Source: Symbiodinium sp. CCMP2592
Lineage: Eukaryota > Sar > Dinophyceae > Suessiales > Symbiodiniaceae
DNA length: 64,000 bases
Assembly (NCBI GenBank): GCA_905221615.1
Contig: CAJNDT010005874.1
Coordinates: forward strand, 81,001-145,000
Direction of reading: 5' to 3'
The notes below the pieces were generated by a model. The model searched no databases. It was not told the origin of the DNA and saw only the letters and a program-made list of their open reading frames with translations. Position 1 is the stretch's first letter. Each line of letters starts with the position of its first letter. This document shows, one piece after another, positions 9,763 through 21,620 of the stretch. The position numbers and the translations under genes are program-made.

Positions 9763-12290
9763 ATGGCGACCGGTGCAACTGGACCGCCCCCGGGTTTCGA
9801 GGGCACCGATGGTGAAGGTTCTGTCGAGCCACCTGAAGTACCACCGACCCCCTTTCTTGGTCGGCGAGGGGATCGAGACTCCGCGGACGATCGTCAAGTT
9901 TCTGAGTCGGACAGTGGATCGCGCGGCCGTCGAGCCGAGCAAGCAGCTGAGGCTGGGGATCAGCATCAGCCTGGGAGCTCCACTCAGCCTGAGTGGAATG
10001 TGGGAGTGAAGCAATGCACCATGACTGGAACACCGGCGATGCTGTGGGCAATGCGTACGAGTCTGAGCAGGGCCCACGTGCAGGACCCGCTTCTACCGGG
10101 AGAAGATCGAGCTGGAGTGCTTCTACTAGTGATCCCTGGCACAACGGGGAGCCTGATCCTTGGCAACAGCGAGACGATGGGCTGTTGACGAGATGGAATG
10201 ATGGCCACGGCGGCGGCCGTTGGCCGCACTCTGCCGAGGCGAGCAGCTGGGACAACGACCGCTACAAGGACGTCGGCGATCGCCGTTGGAACACCAACTG
10301 GAGCGGCGAGCGGGGATGGCGCGATGATCGAGCACGAGACGGCGACCAAGGAGACCGTTGGGACGGTCACCGGGCAGATGGTCGAGACCTCTTCGGGCGA
10401 GTACGCGATCAGGGAGACCTACGAGCCATCCCAGGCGATGAGTGGCAGAGGCGCGATCAAGGAGGACAATGGGGGCACGATCAAGTGATCCATCGCCGTG
10501 CTCCCTGGGCAGATGGTCGAGATACCCTCGGGCGACAACGCGATCATGGAGACCGACACGGCGGATGGGACGAGGGCAAGCGCCCAGATGACCCGGATCG
10601 TGGTTGGGAGTCTGGAGGGAACGTCTTTCGGCCAGGCTGGTACAACGACGACTACAACGTCAAGCGAGGCTTCGGGCGAGCGTCCGAAAAGTTGTCGGTG
10701 CCTGCGTTCACTGCCGAGGAATCCGAGGACCTAGGTGGCAGCGCGAGGGTATCTACGACAGGTCGCCGCCTGGCGGCAGATGACTTACCTTCCTGCAAAT
10801 CAGCAAGGCCTGGTTTTATACCAGGCTTTGGGAGGCAAGGCTTGGATTGCGGCCGAGGAGCTTTCAGTCCATCGTCTTGGCGAGGACGACGGGATAGAGT
10901 ACCTCATCTCGTGGATAACTGCGAGGTTCCTGGACTTGGAGGTTGCTCGCATAGGCAAGGCCTTCAGTGACTACTTCAGGAAGATGAGGCGTCGCCCCGG
11001 GCAAACGATCAGGGAGTACAACTCTGAGTATGATCGCCTTTTCGGGAGACTACGGGAAGTCGGTTGCAACTTACCACAGGAGGCGGCCGCATGGATGTAT
11101 ACCTGGACCGACTTCAGCTGGAGGAAGGCCAGGAGCTCAACATCCTCGCCTCAGTGGGCAACAAGTACGATCGCGGCCAACGCAAACCCTGGGAGGGCTC
11201 GGGCACTCGAGCTAAGCGGACCAACTACGCGCACGTCACCGACTACCTCGGCGACGAGGACACCGACGGCGAGAATGGCGACGAGGACGAGTGCATCCCA
11301 GAAGAAGTGGCAGAGGCATGGGCAACGTGGCAGTCTGCCAAGGAGAAGTACCGGAACCAGAAGGCCGCGAGGGGCTACCAGCCGGAGACAGAGAGACCGC
11401 CGCGCCCGGCGGTCAGCGATGGTGGCTGCGACCATGGTGATGATCGCGACCATGGACGAGAGGCCCGACTCAAGGCCATGAAGGCGAAGAGCTTCTGCAG
11501 TGGCTGCGGAAGAAAGGGGCACTGGCACAAGGACTCCAGTTGCCCGCTCAGTCGTGATGATGGCGGGAACAAGGGAGGCGGAGCTGCCAAACATGTTGCG
11601 ATGACTTCTGCAGTGACCCATGTTCTACCTGCTGGCGTGTATGCATGCCGACATGTTCGTGATGAACTTCTACTTGGCATAACAGATGATACCGCTTGCG
11701 CCCGCACTGTGGCAGGAACTCAATGGGCTCCAGGCCTACACCGACCTTCTTCAGGATCAAGGCCAGCGACCGGAGCTCAGGAAAGAGACGGAAGCCTACA
11801 GGTTCGGCACCGGGAAGATCCACTACAGCTCCTTCTACGTGATCCTGAATTTCGAGCTCGGCGACTCGGTGGTGCAAGTGAGAACATCGATCATCCCAGG
11901 GGACATACCACTACTTCTCTCTCGCACCGTCCTTGGGAAGTTGGGGATGATCTATGATGTAGAGGGCGGGACAGCTGATTTCTCGAAGGTCGGCCTGAAG
12001 TCCTATCGCTTGCTCACCACGCCATCCGGGCATCCGGCGATCCCAATCACCCCGGCAAAGACCTCAGCGCCACACCAGTGCTCCAGATCGAGGATCTCAG
12101 ACTGCAGCCCAAGGCTCCTGTCCCAAAGACCCCGCAACTCACCAGAATCTTTCCTGAGAAGAAGCTTGATCCAGCTGTGAAGGATATGCTCAGGAAAGCA
12201 GGCGAAAGCACCAGACGCCTACTGCATGCTCGCGCGACGATCGCTACAAGAAGCTGGTCGCTAGCCTGAAGGAGCAGACGGCCGAAAAGG
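9763..12290 (+). pseudogene. Ty1/copia-type gag-protease, frameshifted
   Basis: Codes for the N-terminal part of a copia-type polyprotein: a nucleocapsid-like gag and an aspartic protease. The gag begins with a long Arg/Asp/Gly/Trp-rich stretch (9993-10720) and moves to a helical core (10760-11150; KAWIAAEELSVHRLGEDDGI, then FSDYFRKMRRRPGQTIREYN). A CCHC-type knuckle FCSGCGRKGHWHKDSSCP sits at about 11492-11545, followed by a protease active site DTACARTVAGTQW at about 11686-11724. The C-terminal protease region reads LLLSRTVLGKLGM (about 11910-11948) and SGHPAIPI. At least four frame changes (near 10,725, 11,080, 11,715 and 12,050) break it, and it stops at the (AG)n tract with no integrase or RT on this strand. 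The protease Asp-Thr is preserved. Clearly a decayed retroelement; the copia-lineage label rests on family knowledge. Confidence 0.8.
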
Positions 12291-12327
12291 AGGTGGGGCA
12301 CGAGACGGAGATTCCGAGAGAGACAAC

Positions 12328-12457
<130 letters not shown>

Positions 12458-12464
12458 GGTGGGG

Positions 12465-14343
12465 TCATAGGAAACACGAAGGCATCGGGATAGAACGGTT
12501 CGCATGCCAGGCAGAGCAGCAGGCAGCTGGCCCCGCCGAGGTGGGGTGACAGGAAGTAGCATATGGACAGAGCCCATAGTTCGGTGGCGATCTCCTTCTC
12601 GTCGCAATCTTCTCCACATGCCGCTTGGGCATAGATCGCCTGCAGCCACCCTGGCCATAGGCCCGCATGCAGATATCCGAACCCTCGGGCTTCCAGCGGC
12701 CCAACATATCGCTTCGGCGGGAGGGATGGAGTGCAAGTCCGGTGGGGAGCACCGCCCTCTCGCTGTGCTCCGACCAATAGCTCCTAGCCACGATCGGCAC
12801 ACCGGCCTTTGCCAGCAAGCCTGCCATAGCCACCATCGCCTCCGCATAGGTCGCCATCTTCTTCTCCAGAGGTAGTCTGTGGGGTAGCCAGCATAGCTCT
12901 TCAGGGGGTTGAAACCCTCGCTTAGCCAGGCCGGCCTCTCGAAGTAGGCCTTCTCCGAGATGCAGACCTGTGGCTCCTTTATTATCCTTTATCCTCCGGG
13001 TAGCCCCCGTGGTCTTCGTTTTACGCAGGATGGTGGTTAGCCTTCCCTCTCGCACTCCTCCGGGATCATAGCCTGGAGGTCCGACCAACGGAGGATAGCC
13101 CAGACCTTGACTGGCTTAGCTGAGCCCATATCCTCCAGCCAATGCCTTTCGAACTATCCAAGACTTGTTTCCCAGCGCACCAGCATCGCCGCCGGGTAGC
13201 GAGGTGCCCTCTTGGTCCAGGGCGCCTTCCAGGATAGCCTTTCCACCACCGTATCCTTGACCGCCCAGACCAGGCGGCCTGCTGTGGTTCTACTTGCCGG
13301 GTCAAACTCTGCCTCTCCATCCAGCCATAGCCTTGAGGATAGCTTCTGGAACTGTCCTTCCACAGGGCCGTCGCCCCTCGCCAAGATGTAGTCTGCGAGG
13401 TCCACCCGCTCCAGTTCCTGTTGGAACCACCGGGCGTAGCGCACCAGATCGGGGTGGCAATTCTGGGAGCTGCCCACTTCTCGAAGGGCCCAACGACCAT
13501 AGTCCGATGGGATCTCCTGGTACTCGGACCCACGCCAGCGTCCGATTGTCATCAGGGTGTTCGCCGGCGTCGCGGTGTGCTCGCGGATCAGCTTCAGGAG
13601 GATGCCCTTGGTGACCTTGCTGGGGTACTCGACTCCCAGCTCGTCCGCCTTCTTGCGGAGGTCCGGAAGGTTCACAGGGAGTTGATCTTCTTCATGCGGT
13701 CGTGAAGGTCCCCCTCGCCGTTCAATTCCTGTTGCTCGCGGATCACAGCCTTCAGTTCCACCGCAGTCCACTTCGGGTGAACTGTCATCCCCAAGCGCAT
13801 TGCTTCCTCGAGGAGTTGGGGCTTGAGCATCCTGCCCAGCGGTGTTGGCTTCTTGTCGTTCTCGCATCGAGGGCTGCCGCTCATTACCTCATTACCTTGA
13901 GGCGCACGACGCAAAGGGGGGCCGGGAATTTGCTGTTTGTACAGCACGGTCCTTCCGATCCAGAGCAACGGGAAAGAAGGTTCTTCACAGCGATCAACTT
14001 CCCAATAGTCTACCGTTGACTCTAGCCATCTGCGCGAACTGCAACATGTACACTCAGTCATGCGTGCCCTGCCCAAAGTCGCAACCAACATGTCTTTCAT
14101 GATCGTGCTGCCAGTTCTCCAAGTTGAGGGATTATACATTGCTCGTCGGGGTACAACATGTATTCTCATCCATGACGAGGGGGTTTCTAACCAAAAGTCA
14201 CGATCAAGTTCGGTTTGTTCCCACCACGTGTAGAAGGAATCAAGTTGCAACCTGTCTTGACTAGTCAGGACGGGCAAGCTTGGAGAGGAAGGTGCAGAGC
14301 GCCTGGCAAAGGATATGCGAGCAGACTGGGATGCAGAGGTCAT
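12465..14343 (-). pseudogene. inverted middle part of a copia-type polyprotein
   Basis: Read on the - strand from 14,265, the frame gives SFYTWWEQTELDRDFWLETP, then IHVVPRRAMYNPSTW, then LLWIGRTVLYKQ. A helix-turn-helix SAP-like pair follows: LLEEAMRLGMTVHPKWTAVE, and after a -1 change near 13,690 LPVNLPDLRKKADELGVEYP. Next come GRWRGSEYQEIPSDYGRWAL and DLVRYARWFQQEL. From memory, dinoflagellate copia polyproteins carry this segment directly after the protease. The + strand piece ends RIFPEKKLDPAVKDML, so this fragment begins about where the + strand piece stops. Downstream frames (13,088-12,465) are open but unassigned. No integrase or RT found. One frameshift and the inversion make it non-functional. 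Confidence 0.65.
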
Positions 14344-14440
14344 TGGCGAGGCCGTGGCGGACGCGGAGATTCCGGACCCCGACCCGGTGGAGCTGGATAA
14401 GGAGAATGACGGCTCGGAGGGCGATAGTGAAGGCGAGCTA
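14268..14440 (+). CDS. short acidic open frame beside the retroelement
   Basis: A + strand frame reads EEGAERLAKDMRADWDAEVI and then an Asp/Glu/Pro-rich tail ending at TAA (14,440-14,442). It overlaps the start of the inverted retroelement fragment. Composition suggests a disordered acidic peptide or exon end. No homologue recognised. Confidence 0.2.
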
Positions 14441-14714
14441 TAAGGGGTCCCGGTGGAACAACACCGCCCGGCAGTTGCTTAAGAAGAAGGACCCGCCGAG
14501 CCGGAGGGCGAGCAGGCCGGGGACGGGCGGGGCTACCGTTTCTACCCTGGGGGTGCCGGGAGGGTATGACTGCCCGGGCGGGGATAGAAAAGTTGGTGGC
14601 TGGGTGGGCGGGTTTTGCATGACATGGGCTAACTACCTTCCTTCCCAGGGGGGTCCTCGGGGCGGGGAAGAAAGGAGAGAGGAGAGGAGAGAACCACGTT
14701 CTTGCACTTGTGCT

Positions 14715-14825
14715 GTCTTGGTAAAGGGCTAGTGCTTGCGTTTAAAGTGCTAGTGCGGCTACGCTTGCGTAAAGGGCTAGTGCGTGTGGCTGTGCTTGTG
14801 TAAAATTGGCTAGTGCGAGGGCATG
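14715..14825. repeat. tandem repeat around GTAAAGGGCTAGTGC
   Basis: Four to five imperfect copies of (G)TAAAGGGCTAGTGC(GTG)GCT, roughly 20-35 bp apart, with loss of bases in some copies. Confidence 0.6.
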
Positions 14826-14929
14826 CGAGCATGTTGTTGCGTCCATGTTGGCTAGAGTTGCACACAAGCAGCCGCCGCGAATGGTGTGGCTAGCCTGGAG
14901 GTAACGGGCCAGGAAGCTTTTCTGTTAGG

Positions 14930-15080
14930 CTAGGTTTTCCCTTGGTAAAGGCCACCTACGGCTTCCATAACCTGCTTTAAAGCGGGTTGATTGTCAGGTA
15001 CCGGGTTATTGACCAACTTGTGGAAAGTACCTGGTTCTTCAACATAAAACCTGGTTTTATCCTGGAACCTGGTTTCTTCC
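14930..15080. repeat. cluster of AACCTGGTTT / AACCCGGTT half-palindromes
   Basis: Short units such as ACCTGGTT, AACCTGCTTTA, ACCGGGTTATT and AACCTGGTTTTATCCTGG recur about every 15-30 bp. Related units appear at 24,797-24,808 (AAAACCGGGTTT) and 42,010-42,078. They look like pieces of a dispersed AT/CC-GG palindromic repeat. Function unknown. Confidence 0.5.
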
Positions 15081-15324
15081 ATTGCTGCTGGGTCGATTGA
15101 GGGTTGTAGCCGGAATTCGAAGGCACACAACCAGGCTCGAGAGGAGCCTTTGTGGTAGAATGTGGGCGAGGGCCTGCTGAAGCTGGGAGGCCTGGGCCTT
15201 GGAAGGCTTTGAATCATGCCGCTCACGAGTGGTCTGAATTTTCATAGCTGCATATCGCATGCGCAACAATCGTAGCTCCTTTTGGCTTCAGGGCTCGTTT
15301 TGTGATTTCCTCGAGTTTGGGGTC

Positions 15325-15690
15325 ATGGCGGGACCCAAGTTCGATGCGGAAGGCTTGAGAGATGAGTGGGATGCGATTGAAGCCATCCGAATCCGCCTGC
15401 GCTCCGGGAAACCTTTGCTTGATGGTACAATGTCCGAATACTCGATCAACAGATGCAAGGCAAATCGGGATGTCATGATTCCTCTATTGCTTCGCTCTGT
15501 GGCCTCTGATCACAAGCGCCCAGAGGTGGAGCTTCTGAGAGAAGAGATCGAAAATTTGCTGATGATGAATCAGAGAGAGTTTTCGGAGTCGCATATTGAT
15601 GATATGGCATGGGAATTGCGCAAACTTCTTATTTTCATCAAGCGGAAAACCCAGCGACACGAGGTTTCCTTAGCTTCCCGGCTGGATTCA
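15325..15690 (+). CDS. N-terminal helical exon of the giant gene
   Basis: The start ATG at 15,325 opens MAGPKFDAEGLRDEWDAIEA, then IRIRLRSGKPLLDGTMSEYS, then a Leu-rich helix (MIPLLLRSV) and DDMAWELRKLLIFIKRK ending in RHEVSLASRL. Predicted all-helical and soluble, with no signal peptide. From memory this matches the N-terminal exon of the multicopy dinoflagellate family named in the span entry. An ATG at 15,259 in frame would add a hydrophobic leader, but the 15,325 start fits the family better. The 3' end is uncertain, between 15,664 and about 15,715. Confidence 0.5.
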
Positions 15691-16173
15691 GTTTTTTGCC
15701 ATGTATCGTATGCATACGTATGTACATTAGAACCGGCTGTACTAGCTTCAAAGCTGGGCCCTTATAAGCTTCCACATCCCAGGATCCGGATTTCCAGGAT
15801 ATGTGCCTCATCCTGAACCCGGATTTGCAGGCTCGGGCACCGGATTTTTTTCTAAGCCAGGTTCATCTTCAGTGTCTTCGTCGGTGCTCACAGCTTGACT
15901 TGTCTGTGTGTGTGTGTGTGTGTGTGTTACTCTAGCTGTGTGTCAATTCGTAGCTATCTAGAGTCGAGTTCTTAAAGCTTTTTATAAGATTTATATGGGG
16001 CTTGCCAGGGTTTAGCCTAAGATCGTACCGACCCGGTGCTCAGCAGGAGCTTGTCGACGCGCGCCGTCGGCCTGCAGCCGAGGACATTCATGCATGCGTG
16101 CATCACACATATAGAGAGTTGCACGTCTGGGGAATATACATGTGTTTGCAGCATGCATTCATTGTACATCGAG

Positions 16174-17512
16174 GAGTCGCCTGATGATGATGCTGGTGCA
16201 ACAAGTGATCCAGAAAACCCTGACCCCAGACCAAGTGCAGCATCAAATCCGGCAGCTACGACTACAACGCCGACGAGCACAGCTTCGATGACTCCCCCAA
16301 CGGTGGCACCCAATCCACCTACTAGTGATGCTAGTGTAGAAGCGGCTCCAGTGCCGGCCCCAGTGGTTGCAGAGACGGGTCCAGCTCCGATCAGTGCCCC
16401 AGCGTGTGCAGAGACGGGTCCAGCTCCGATCAGTGCCCCAGCGGGTGCAGAGACGGGTCCAGCTCCGATCAGTGCCCCAGCGGTGACCCCCAATCGACCT
16501 GCTAATGCATCAGATTCGGTGCCACTCCCAGCGAGTCCTGCAGCGCAAGCCCACCCGTGACGCCTCCCCCACGAGCTTCGACCAGCATCCCGGTTGCATG
16601 CAGGATAATATTGATTGAGTGGGATTCGTTTTGATCAGCACACGATGGTTGCAAATTCTGCTTCAAAACCCTGATGTGGCAATGATTGGTTTGGTATTCG
16701 GTTTCCATGCTGCATGCTATTCAGGATCTCCTTCCGGGCCGACTCCGGACGAGGACAAAACCCTTGCCCCGGATGAGGTCGAGAATCGCCGACGACAGCT
16801 GTTGAATAAGCAAAGGATTTTGCAGGCACAGTTGAGCTTGCAGACGCTTCTTAGCTCGATCTTCTGCATTTTACGATTGCTCGATGTTTGCGAATGTGAA
16901 TAATTCGATACGAGTGAAAGCACTTCTGCAACATCAGGAATTAGTTTATTGTTCGATCCATTTGCGATTACCGGTTGTGTGTAAGGCTTCGGAATGCAAA
17001 GATGCGGGCCTCTGCGCCCCCAGCTGCTGTGAGCTCTCCGGCTCCTCCGGTGGCCACTCCTGTGGCGACAAGTGACTTATCGAATAATTGTCAGTGTCGC
17101 ATAGTGTCACAGCCTTTGGCTTCAATTAGAACTCCACATTTGGAGTTGGTGGGTGTCCTGTTGCAAACCATATCCCAGGATCCCTGGACTCTGACGAGAC
17201 CCAAGTGATGGACATGTTTGATTGCCCTACCCCAACTGAGCATGCTGTTCCTTGTGACTTGGCCATCGACAAAAGCTTGCCAGCTGATTTCCTTCGTGAT
17301 CAGTATCAGCACGGTGTGGATGCTCATGCAACCCCAACACGACTGTTGTTTGCTGCAGAAACCGAGCCGATTGCTGAAGCCCGATTGCTAAAGCAGCCGA
17401 GCTGCCTGCTGAAGCACCCGAGCCAATCGCTGAAGCACCCGAGCCGAGTGCTGAAACACCCCAGCCGATGGATCCTCTCCATGATGATGAGCCCATTCCG
17501 GATGAGTCGAAG
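16174..17512 (+). CDS. Pro/Ala/Thr-rich exons of the giant gene
   Basis: Four or five short exons of disordered composition. At 16,174-16,482 an exon after CGAG is rich in Pro, Ala and Thr and ends in three 13-residue repeats (AETGPAPISAPAG type). At 16,725-16,825 an exon after TTCAG reads DEDKTLAPDEVENRRRQLLN and ends at a GCACAG (GC-type) donor. Further pieces are 16,986-17,070 (SAPPAAVSSPAPPVATPVAT) and 17,181-17,207 (SLDSDETQ). At 17,356-17,512 the frame gives LPAEAPEPIAEAPEPSAETP, then DPLHDDEPIPDESK after an internal frame change. Phases between these pieces do not all match, so exons are missing or decayed. Likely a flexible linker region. Confidence 0.4.
16369..16485 (+). repeat. three 39-bp tandem coding repeats
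   Basis: Three near-identical 39-bp units beginning GCAGAGACGGGTCCAGC encode AETGPAPISAPA plus C, G or V. The period is a multiple of three, so copy number can change without breaking the frame. Confidence 0.9.
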
Positions 17513-17753
17513 GAGGCATGTTGCAGCCATGCATGCAATATGTTGCTGATCTATCATTGACTAGCTCTGGTATGCTCTTCTACAGGGTATGAGTTCGGCT
17601 TTTGTGAACAGTTTGACAGCCATTCCCATCATTGCTCATCTTTATATGGCTCTGTAGTCATGCCAGTGATGGACTTCACAACCGGGCTGCAATAGGATTT
17701 ATGTTCAGCCCCACATAAATCTGAACTCGATTCTCGCCTCTGTATCTCGGCAG

Positions 17754-18668
17754 GTGCTTTCTCGGCGCGAGCAGCTTGGCCTGCGCAAACGCAAGAAGGA
17801 CGTGAACAAGCTGGCCAAGGCCAAGAAGCCAGCTCCCAAGGAGAAGGTTAAGCGCAAGAAGTCAGGGCTGTGTAAATTGCGCCGAAGCAAGCAGGCCTTG
17901 AAATCCGTGGCTTCCGGCAGTGGGGATCCGATGCCCGACGGTGATACTGAGGCCTGGTGGTCACGAGCAGACCACTGGGTTTGGGATGATGAGATGAACA
18001 ATTATGTGAAGCTCGAGAAGGGTGATGGCTACATTAGTGTCCAGACACCTGAGGATCATGATGATGCTGCTAAGCCTGCTAAGAAGGTCAAGACCAAATG
18101 CAGGGTCAGAGGGAAGACCCCGGAGGCTGAGCCCGAGGAGTTGGAAGAGTGTGCCGCCCCGACCCCGAAGCCGAAAGCAAAGGCGAAGTCCAAAGCAAAA
18201 GCTTCCCCGAAGGCTTCCCCGAAGGCTTCCCCGAAAGGTGCTGCAAAGGCGAAGGCCAAAGCAAAATCCAAGTCGAAGTCCAAAGCAGAAGCTTCCCCAA
18301 AGGCTTCCCCGAAAGGCGTTGCAAAGGCTAGCAAGAAGGGCGGCCGTCGACCCAGGGCATCGTCAGTTGCGGCTTACGATGTTGAGGAGCGCGATGTGGA
18401 GTGGATTTCCGATTGGGTTCGGGAGTCAAATCTCACAGGGTCTCTCGATGAGTTCAAGCTGTCTGTCCGGCCCTTCCTCCCCGACAATTCGTTTGGATAC
18501 CGGTGCAACATCTACTGGACAACGGCTAAGTGCGGTGTGACACTGAGATTCACGGATGAGTCTGGTGAGAAGAAGCAAACCGATCTCGTGACGTTTGGCT
18601 TTGGCAAGACACGCCTAGCAACAGCTGTTGCGATTTCCTGTGCCTGTTCCGTTGCAGTTTGGTTGCAT
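17754..18668 (+). CDS. Lys-rich exon with a GVTLRF-type domain
   Basis: After CTCGGCAG the exon opens VLSRREQLGLRKRKKDVNKL and continues with basic clusters typical of nuclear localisation. A Trp-rich acidic stretch follows (EAWWSRADHWVWDDEM), then long KAKAKSKAKASPKASPK repeats like the tails of linker histones or dinoflagellate basic chromatin proteins. The C-terminal 90 residues form a separate folded module: WISDWVRESNLTGSLDEFKL, YRCNIYWTTAKCGVTLRFTD and VTFGFGKTRLATAVAIS. The last reads like a strand-helix unit seen, from memory, in other copies of this family. Function unknown; nuclear, nucleic-acid-associated is an inference from charge. The true donor is probably just before the TGA at 18,669. 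Confidence 0.55.
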
Positions 18669-18788
18669 TGAGACTAAATAGAGTTCACCTATGCATGTAA
18701 ACATACCACTGTCGAGCTTCTGTCACTTCTACGAAAAGTATCCCAACAGGCCCCGTATGAATTCATAAAAAAAATACCTGATTCCCAG

Positions 18789-18907
18789 GTACAGCACCTC
18801 CAGCAGGAGGAGATCGTGGACCCGGAAAGCGAGGAGATCCTGCCGGTCATCGACTATTGGAAGACAGCCGGCCGTGTTACTTTCGATAACCTGGAGCATG
18901 AAGGGCT
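18789..18907 (+). CDS. acidic exon of the giant gene
   Basis: After TTCCCAG the frame reads VQHLQQEEIVDPESEEILPV and IDYWKTAGRVTFDNLEHEGL. A GTAGGC donor overlaps what would otherwise be the stop TAG (18,909-18,911), so the exon can be spliced on without terminating. It is followed by a 2.3-kb intron. Confidence 0.45.
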
Positions 18908-21247
18908 GTAGGCGATTCCAGTGAAATCAGACTACATCAATTTCGGCACATGGATCCTTGACATGCCAGCATGGCCGAATGCCGGGGCATGACATTCTTG
19001 GTAGCTGTGCGTAGCTCATGCCAGGGTTGTGCATTGCTGTAGGATGAATAGTAGCGCTGTGCTCGCCTCCGAGTTTTGTGGCATCCGCCATTCAACGGCA
19101 CTGAAGATGTTAACCATGCAAAGCATATGTACGACCGGCCCAATGTAGCTGTGTAAAGTTTTGCCGTGATGGTGGGCGATGCAGCATCACTTCGCAGATG
19201 CTCGGTGGTGCAGCGATAAGAGTTGCATCATCGTTTTTCACCGAAACGGTGGATTCATTATCAGACTGCAGTCTTGGAGCATGCCGGGGTCACAGGCATC
19301 GTTGCAAAACCTGCGGATTCGTGTTTGTGTGCACTGACAAGAACAGTCGACGTTGCTGCTAGAAGTCCATGCACGTACTCAATGCATTCACCATCAGCCA
19401 GATATCTCTGAATGCATTAATCCCGCGTTGCCGCATAGATCTAGAAACGATCTCTTCGGCCCGGGTCATCATGGGCCGCAGACGGCGCACGACTCGAAGG
19501 ACGACACACTCTCGACGAAGCAAGCAGCGGAAGCACAGGCTGAACCGTGTGCGAGGCATGTTTGGTGCCCGACATGTTTGCTATTGCCGTCGAAGACAGC
19601 AGTGTAATTGTGCACGAGTTCAATGCTGCATCATGTCGATCACAGCTGTGTTTGCTGTATCATGTGAACACTGCTGTCGGAATTTTCAGGCTCCGACATC
19701 CTGTGCTGAAACAAACGACACTGAAGCCTCATGTGAACTGAAGCCTGTGACTTCAAGTTGATCCTGTAGTGTCATCTAGCACTAAGCCCCCGAACCCACG
19801 AAATCTTTGGCAATCCTTCGACATAATGATCTCCGTCGATCTGCTCGTGCACAACCTGGCCGTGCTGGGCGCACCCCGTGCATTTCGGCGATATGGAATA
19901 TTGCAGAATAAGAGCAGTTGATGCTTCGCAGGGGTTTAGAACGCAGGTTTGGGGGTTTATGGGTTTAGGAGTCTGGGGGTTTAGGGGTTTCGAGCTCTGG
20001 GGCTTGAGGCTTTATAGTGTTTGCTGCGGGGTTTCTATATAATATAGGGGCTTTAAATCTAGCTAGGCCGGGGCTCCCAGTTACGTAGGGGCTCAGGGTC
20101 TATAGGTCCAGGTTGTGGGTTAATTTGGGTGCTAGGGCCAATTTGATTGTTGTGAAGCTTAACTTGGCCTATATGGGTTGAGCGAATCAGTTGGTCTGGT
20201 TGCAGCCTGGGGTTGGGTACTTTGGGAATCGGCTCCTGTGGCTTCTGTGCCTGGCTTGGGACTCGTCGCCTAGATGGCTGGCTGTCTTCACAATAACAGA
20301 CCACAGCTCCGTAACTTGCATATATATATATATATGAGATCATAAAGCTGCTAGTTGTTTCGTATGCCGAATAAGTATCACGACGACTTGTGTACCACCC
20401 GCTGCTAGAACCACTACCGTGCTAGTAGTCCACGCAATACTAGACTGGTACTGTAGTATGCTGCATCACCATACAGTAGTCTAAAAACTGCTGCTGCTGA
20501 TGATCTGGTGCCTCCTCGTGACCTGTTTCTGCTGCTGCTCCTGCTCGTGGTAGCTTAGCCTACTGTCGGTGGCTACCGTAGTGTGAAACGACATACATGT
20601 ACATACGCTCCCTCTCTATATACATACAGGTATACTATGATTGCGATGACTAGCAAATACTGATTTTGTAGCTTCCCAAGACCAACGAGTGCTTTCTGGA
20701 GGTTCTCGGGGTCCACGAACATTCCTTCCACAAACCCCAAGCAAGCCTCGGCCTTACTCAAGCCCTGTGAGCCCGCGGTCTCAACTCAGTAAATTTACAC
20801 TTCCTCAATATAGCCTCGAATTCCGAAGCCCAATCCCTGCCCGGTAGAAAATGACGACAACTTCAACAACAAAGCTGCTTATGTTGCTTGCATGAACTCA
20901 GAATGCTTTAGCAGAGACTTAGGGTGCTATATAGCTTCATGAGTTTGTAAATCTGATCGTACGAGGTATTTACATCTAACTGTGCAGATAAGCCTGATTT
21001 GATTGTTAGGCAACACCTACACATTCTTTATAGACCCTATATACAAAGACCCATAAACCCCTAAATCCTTACAAGCATCAAGCCCCAAACCCTCCCAGGG
21101 ATTCGTGCTGCTGGTCCTCATGGTGATCTGGACCGAAGGTCTGTACGATCTCAGCGAGGCCGGGCAAAGACTTTTCGTGGATGGGTTCGATCTATACGTG
21201 TCTGTGTGTGGGGATCATGGAAGCATCTAGTTGCTGTGTTGCGGCAG
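18908..21247. other. long intron, telomere-like tract inside
   Basis: No exon I can support. A degenerate TTTAGGG-like tract lies at 19,928-20,025 (GGGGGTTTATGGGTTTAGG). A short (TA)n lies at 20,317-20,336, and CCCTAAA-like fragments near 21,043-21,095. Open frames at 19,223-19,760 have no recognisable motif. Confidence 0.4.
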
Positions 21248-21402
21248 GAGTTTGACTGGCTGGAGTTCTTCGCTGGCCATGCCAATGGCGCCCGAGCTGT
21301 GCGGCTCCGTGGGTTTAAAGGGGCAAGGTTCGATTTGAACTACAGGAAGGACACCGGAATGCATAGCAACTACCAGGACATCACCACGCCTTCTGGGTTT
21401 TG
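21248..21402 (+). CDS. exon with methyltransferase motif I-like LEFFAG
   Basis: After GCGGCAG the frame reads EFDWLEFFAGHANGARAVRL, then RGFKGARFDLNYRKD and a conserved TTPSGF near its end. The pattern aromatic-LE-F-F-A-G, followed about 20 residues on by a strand and F-D, resembles motif I and the following acidic residue of DCM-type Rossmann methyltransferases (FAG...E/D). The glycine loop is reduced, since GHANG replaces GIGG. With the later KCSSW and LEQP exons it makes one module. Whether it binds S-adenosylmethionine is not known. Confidence 0.55.
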
Positions 21403-21547
21403 GTTGCTTGCTTTTAAATTTAGAAGCCATCTGTTCGTTCCATGGATGTGTGCACATCCAGTTCTTGCATTCTTGCTGTCCGAGCACGACAGATCGATTG
21501 CACAGAGATTCTGGTGATTGTGAGACCAACAAAGAGAGGGAGGGAGG

Positions 21548-21554
<7 letters not shown>

Positions 21555-21594
<40 letters not shown>

Positions 21595-21620
21595 TGTGTG
21601 TGAGTGTGTGTGTGTGTGTG
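21555..21620. repeat. (AG)n-(GT)n compound microsatellite
   Basis: About 19 AG units pass directly into TG/GT units, inside the intron between the FFAG and KCSSW exons. Confidence 0.95.
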
